Positions 61,023-64,000 of a DNA stretch of 64,000 nt are shown here, in pieces (positions within the stretch are counted from its first letter, which is position 1; every line of letters begins with the position of its first letter). The notes under the pieces are model-generated. The model saw only the letters and a program-made list of their open reading frames with translations. It searched no databases and had not been told where the DNA came from. Source of the stretch: Suttonella indologenes (GTDB lineage Bacteria; Pseudomonadota; Gammaproteobacteria; Cardiobacteriales; Cardiobacteriaceae); contig NZ_UHIA01000004.1 in the NCBI RefSeq assembly GCF_900460215.1, positions 93,501 through 157,500 of the forward strand, read 5' to 3'. A program made the position numbers and the translations under genes.

Positions 61023-61933
61023 TGGCCGGCAGTTTTTTTGCCTTATTTGACGATATCGCTTCGGTTTTAGACGATATCGCTACCATGACTAAAGTGGCGA
61101 CGCGCAAAACCGCAGGTATTTTAGGCGATGATTTGGCGGTTAATGCCAATCAGGTCAGCGGTTTGGCGGCGGATCGGGAATTGCCTGTCGTATGGGCGGT
61201 AACAAAAGGTTCTCTGCTGAATAAAGTTATTTTAGTGCCGCTTGCCTTATTGCTTAGCGCCTTTTTTTCTGCCGCAATTGATTATGTCCTGCTGATCGGC
61301 GGGGCGTATTTATGTTTTGAAGGGGCGGAAAAAGTCTGGGAATGGCTCTTCCATCGCAAAGAGAAAGCGGCACATCAAGAGGAGCGGCTAGCTGCGGTGG
61401 CAGCGGATGTGGATTTGCTTGCTTTGGAAAAAGAGAAAATCCGCGGCGCGATTCGTACCGATTTCATTTTGTCTGCGGAAATTGTCGTCATTGCTTTAGG
61501 CGCGCTGACGGAAATGACGCAATCGTTTATGGAATTGGTTTTTTCCCTATCTTTTATCGCCTTGTTGCTGACTTTCGGCGTTTACGGCTTGGTCGCGCTG
61601 ATTGTCAAAATGGACGATATCGGCGCGAAGTGGACGCAGGGAGAACAAGGTATCTTGCATACGATTGGGCGCGGCTTATTATGGATTGCGCCGAAGATTT
61701 TACGTTCATTAAGCGTGATCGGCACGATTGCGATGCTGGCGGTCGGCGGAACGATTTGGGCGGAACATTTACCGCCGCTGACGGCTTATCTGCATCCGCT
61801 GATAGAGAATATTCAGCATAGTGTCGGCGGCATCGGTGTGTATGCTTTTGAAATTTTGGTGGGCTTGATAGTCGGCTTGATTGTGCTGACTTGCGTCGCG
61901 CCTTTTCATGGCAAAAAGAAACCTGCTCATTGA
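61022..61933 (+). CDS. DUF808 (YedI-like) inner-membrane protein
   Basis: 303 residues; N-terminus MAGSFFALFDDIASVLDDIA and RKTAGILGDDLAVNANQVSG are the family hallmark. At least five membrane segments. Function unknown. Here it follows ybeY with a shared base, replacing the corC/lnt genes that follow ybeY in E. coli. Confidence 0.85.
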   Translation: MAGSFFALFDDIASVLDDIATMTKVATRKTAGILGDDLAVNANQVSGLAADRELPVVWAVTKGSLLNKVILVPLALLLSAFFSAAIDYVLLIGGAYLCFEGAEKVWEWLFHRKEKAAHQEERLAAVAADVDLLALEKEKIRGAIRTDFILSAEIVVIALGALTEMTQSFMELVFSLSFIALLLTFGVYGLVALIVKMDDIGAKWTQGEQGILHTIGRGLLWIAPKILRSLSVIGTIAMLAVGGTIWAEHLPPLTAYLHPLIENIQHSVGGIGVYAFEILVGLIVGLIVLTCVAPFHGKKKPAH

Positions 61934-61940
61934 GCAGGTT
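61911..61940 (-). terminator. Terminator of yhbY
   Basis: Read on the minus strand, AACCTGCT/AGCAGGTT (61920-61940) is followed by TTCTTTTT. It overlaps the end of the DUF808 gene on the other strand. Confidence 0.7.
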
Positions 61941-61946
61941 CGGTGT

Positions 61947-62240
61947 TTATTTGGGTAAGGAATAACGTTTTTTCTCGGGGTTGCTGCGGTAAATGACGGC
62001 AATATGTCCGATTTTTTGTACAAATTCCGCTTGCTGTATGCGGCAAATATCCTCGATAATCGCGGCTTGCTCTTCATCAGGCAATTGACCGAGTTTGATT
62101 TTAACGAGTTCATGGCTGTCCAGCGCAAGATTGATTTCTTTTTGCACGGCATCGCTTAAGCCATTGGTGCCAATCATGACAATCGGATGCAGATGATGGG
62201 CTTCGGATTTTAAAAATCGGATTTGGGTTTTGCTTAACAT
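61947..62240 (-). CDS. yhbY: Ribosome-assembly RNA-binding protein YhbY
   Basis: 97-residue CRM-domain protein associated with pre-50S particles. LSKTQIRFLKSEAHHLHPIV, GTNGLSDAV and the GxxG-equivalent region are typical. Divergent from rlmE, as in E. coli. Confidence 0.93.
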   Translation of the reverse strand: MLSKTQIRFLKSEAHHLHPIVMIGTNGLSDAVQKEINLALDSHELVKIKLGQLPDEEQAAIIEDICRIQQAEFVQKIGHIAVIYRSNPEKKRYSLPK

Positions 62241-62291
62241 AGCATTATCCTAGTATGTTTTAACGAAAGACAAGAATAGCAGAATTTAGAC

Positions 62292-62924
62292 GTGGCACGC
62301 AGTAAATCTAGTGGAAATTGGTTAAAAGAACATCATAGCGATCCTTATGTATTAAAAGCGCGCGAGGAAGGTTATCGCTCGCGGGCGGTATATAAACTGA
62401 AAGAAATTCAAGAGCGCGACAAATTGATTCGCAGCGGCATGGTGGTGGTGGAATTGGGCGCCGCCCCCGGCGGTTGGTCGCAATATGTAGCAGGTTTGAT
62501 TGGCAGCAAAGGGCGTATGATTGCCTTGGATATTTTGCCGATGGATAGTCTGGCGGACGTGACTTTCATACAGGGCGATTTCCGCGAGGAAGCGGTGCTA
62601 AATGAACTGTTGGCGACCATTGGCGATCAGGCTGTGGATTTGATTATTTCCGATATGGCCCCAAATATGAGCGGTGTAAAATCTACCGATCAGGCGAAGA
62701 GCATGTATTTGGCGGAGTTGGCGCTAGATTTCGTCCGTCAGCGTTTGGCAATGGGCGGCGATTTTTTGACGAAAGTTTTTCACGGTCCTGGGTTTGACAA
62801 TTATTTTCGGGAGCTGAAAACGGATTTTAAAACGGTATTGACGCGCAAACCCGAGGCATCGCGTGCGCGCAGTCAGGAAACTTATTTATTGGCCCGCGGT
62901 TTTCGCGGTACGCAGATTTCATAG
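62292..62924 (+). CDS. rlmE: 23S rRNA (uridine2552-2'-O)-methyltransferase
   Basis: Methylates U2552 in the A loop of 23S rRNA; 210 residues from a GTG start. SAM site VVELGAAPGGWSQYV and the catalytic-lysine region (FLTKVFHGPG) are present. No clear Shine-Dalgarno sequence precedes the GTG. Directly upstream of ftsH, the usual arrangement. Confidence 0.94.
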   Translation: MARSKSSGNWLKEHHSDPYVLKAREEGYRSRAVYKLKEIQERDKLIRSGMVVVELGAAPGGWSQYVAGLIGSKGRMIALDILPMDSLADVTFIQGDFREEAVLNELLATIGDQAVDLIISDMAPNMSGVKSTDQAKSMYLAELALDFVRQRLAMGGDFLTKVFHGPGFDNYFRELKTDFKTVLTRKPEASRARSQETYLLARGFRGTQIS

Positions 62925-62939
62925 GAAAGAGGTGATATT

Positions 62940-64000
62940 TTGAACGAGAAAAACAAATCGATATTAATTTGGGGCGGATTGATTCTGCTGTTCGTGGTGT
63001 TGATTAGCGAGGTGGGTAAATTCGGCTCTCCTTCACAGTCGCGTACGGTGGCGTATTCGCAATTTTTAGATCGCGTCTATAACGGCGAAATTCGTTCCGC
63101 TGACATTAATATGCAGACAATGGTGATTGAATTCGTTGATAATTCTGGCAACCGCTATTTCACGAATAATCCTGAAATCAATACCAGCGCTTTAGTCGGG
63201 GACTTGCGCGCCAATAACGTCATGATTAGCAGCGAACCAATCAAACAGGAAAGTCTACTCAGCCGTATTTTGATTAATCTGCTGCCCTTGGTGTTGTTTA
63301 TCGGTTTGTTTATTTTTATCTCGCGTCAAATGCAAGGTGGCGGTAAAGGCGGAGCTTTTTCTTTCGGCAAAAGTCGCGCCAAATTGATTCCCGAAGATAA
63401 AATTAAAGTAACCTTTGCCGATGTGGCGGGTGCCGATGAGGCAAAGCAAGATACGTATGAAATGGTCGAGTTTTTACGAGATCCAAGCAAATTCAGTAAA
63501 CTAGGCGGAAAAATTCCGCGCGGCGTATTGATGGTAGGGCCGCCGGGGACGGGGAAAACCTTGCTTGCGCGCGCGATTGCCGGCGAAGCAAAAGTACCGT
63601 TCTTTACTATTTCGGGTTCGGATTTTGTGGAAATGTTTGTGGGCGTCGGCGCTTCGCGCGTGCGTGATATGTTCGAAGAAGCGAAAAAACATGCACCTTG
63701 CATTATTTTCATCGATGAAATTGATGCTGTCGGTCGTCAGCGCGGTGCGGGTTTAGGCGGCGGACATGACGAACGCGAGCAAACTTTGAACCAATTGCTG
63801 GTAGAAATGGATGGTTTTGAAGGCAATGAAGGTGTGATTGTCATTGCGGCGACTAACCGCCCTGATGTTTTAGACCCTGCCTTATTGCGTCCGGGACGTT
63901 TTGACCGCCAAGTTACCGTCGGTCTGCCTGATCTGAAAGGACGCGAGCAGATTTTGAAAGTGCATATGCGTAAAAAGCCCATTGATGACAATGTGATTGC
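62940..64000 (+). CDS. ftsH: ATP-dependent zinc metalloprotease FtsH, N-terminal part (partial)
   Basis: Membrane-anchored AAA+ protease degrading membrane and regulatory proteins. The start is TTG at 62940, five bases after AGGTG; 353 residues are visible before the window ends. Two membrane segments flank a periplasmic domain. The AAA domain has Walker A GPPGTGKT (200-207), Walker B CIIFIDEIDAVG, the pore motif FVGVG and the second region of homology ATNRPDVLDPALLRPGRFDR. The zinc protease domain is beyond the window. Confidence 0.96.
   Translation, partial: MNEKNKSILIWGGLILLFVVLISEVGKFGSPSQSRTVAYSQFLDRVYNGEIRSADINMQTMVIEFVDNSGNRYFTNNPEINTSALVGDLRANNVMISSEPIKQESLLSRILINLLPLVLFIGLFIFISRQMQGGGKGGAFSFGKSRAKLIPEDKIKVTFADVAGADEAKQDTYEMVEFLRDPSKFSKLGGKIPRGVLMVGPPGTGKTLLARAIAGEAKVPFFTISGSDFVEMFVGVGASRVRDMFEEAKKHAPCIIFIDEIDAVGRQRGAGLGGGHDEREQTLNQLLVEMDGFEGNEGVIVIAATNRPDVLDPALLRPGRFDRQVTVGLPDLKGREQILKVHMRKKPIDDNVI

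Noticed and set aside
1..64000. tRNA, rRNA, CRISPR arrays, transposases, toxin-antitoxin pairs and prophage genes
   Set aside because: Looked for in all gaps; none could be supported by sequence.

Overview
The window is a chromosomal segment of a Gram-negative gammaproteobacterium. Supporting signs are the gammaproteobacterial r-protein and RNA polymerase gene order, an outer-membrane LPS heptosyltransferase-like gene, type IV pilus genes pilB-pilC-pilD-coaE, and the yhbY/rlmE/ftsH block. Moderate GC, natural-transformation-type pili, a peptidoglycan O-acetylation locus and an Fbp iron importer suggest a host-associated member near Cardiobacteriales (Dichelobacter/Suttonella-like). That placement is inference from gene content only.

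Positions 1-26800 hold the transcription/translation super-cluster: rplJ(end)-rplL-rpoB-rpoC, then rpsL-rpsG-fusA-tuf-rpsJ (str), rplC...rpmC-rpsQ (S10), rplN...secY-rpmJ (spc) and rpsM-rpsK-rpsD-rpoA-rplQ (alpha), closed by a UUCG-loop terminator. Three strong sigma70-type promoters (before rpsL, before rplC, before rpsM) each have a 17-bp spacer and, exactly two bases after the -10 box, the same nonamer CGCACCTTT. The S10 promoter lies inside the end of rpsJ, so rpsJ is separated from the rest of the S10 operon and a terminator-like hairpin sits between rpsJ and rplC.

Positions 26800-34630 hold housekeeping genes: hemH, an SDR, then the tightly overlapping folE2-trmB-sel1-rlmH-heptosyltransferase run, an orphan znuA behind a Zur-box-like palindrome, and miaB on the minus strand. 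Positions 34850-38700 carry fbpA-fbpB-fbpC (ferric iron ABC importer, minus strand). This region is crowded with the palindrome AAGCGCTT, two copies of which form the fbpA/fbpB terminator, and it holds a ~104-bp element resembling the neisserial Correia (CREE/NEMIS) repeat. Positions 38960-43360 encode an MBOAT acyltransferase and two SGNH hydrolases (probable patA-patB-ape1 peptidoglycan O-acetylation/de-O-acetylation); the middle protein has an internal array of 123-bp repeats.

Positions 43400-48250 hold an unrecognised helical protein, a three-gene phosphorelay (membrane CheA-like kinase, CheY-like receiver, CheX-like phosphatase) with no CheW domain or chemoreceptor in sight, and a ruined amino-acid-binding-protein gene carrying a second Correia-like element. 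Positions 48400-51320 hold menA, a FhuF-like ferric reductase and a tail-to-tail membrane-anchored beta-propeller protein. Positions 51400-64000 hold rpsF-rpsR-rplI (no priB), erpA, recO, pabA/trpG, pilB-pilC-pilD-coaE, a cluster of three hairpins, mtnN, phoH-ybeY-DUF808, yhbY, rlmE and the start of ftsH, which runs off the window.

No tRNA, rRNA, CRISPR array, prophage or transposase gene was seen.
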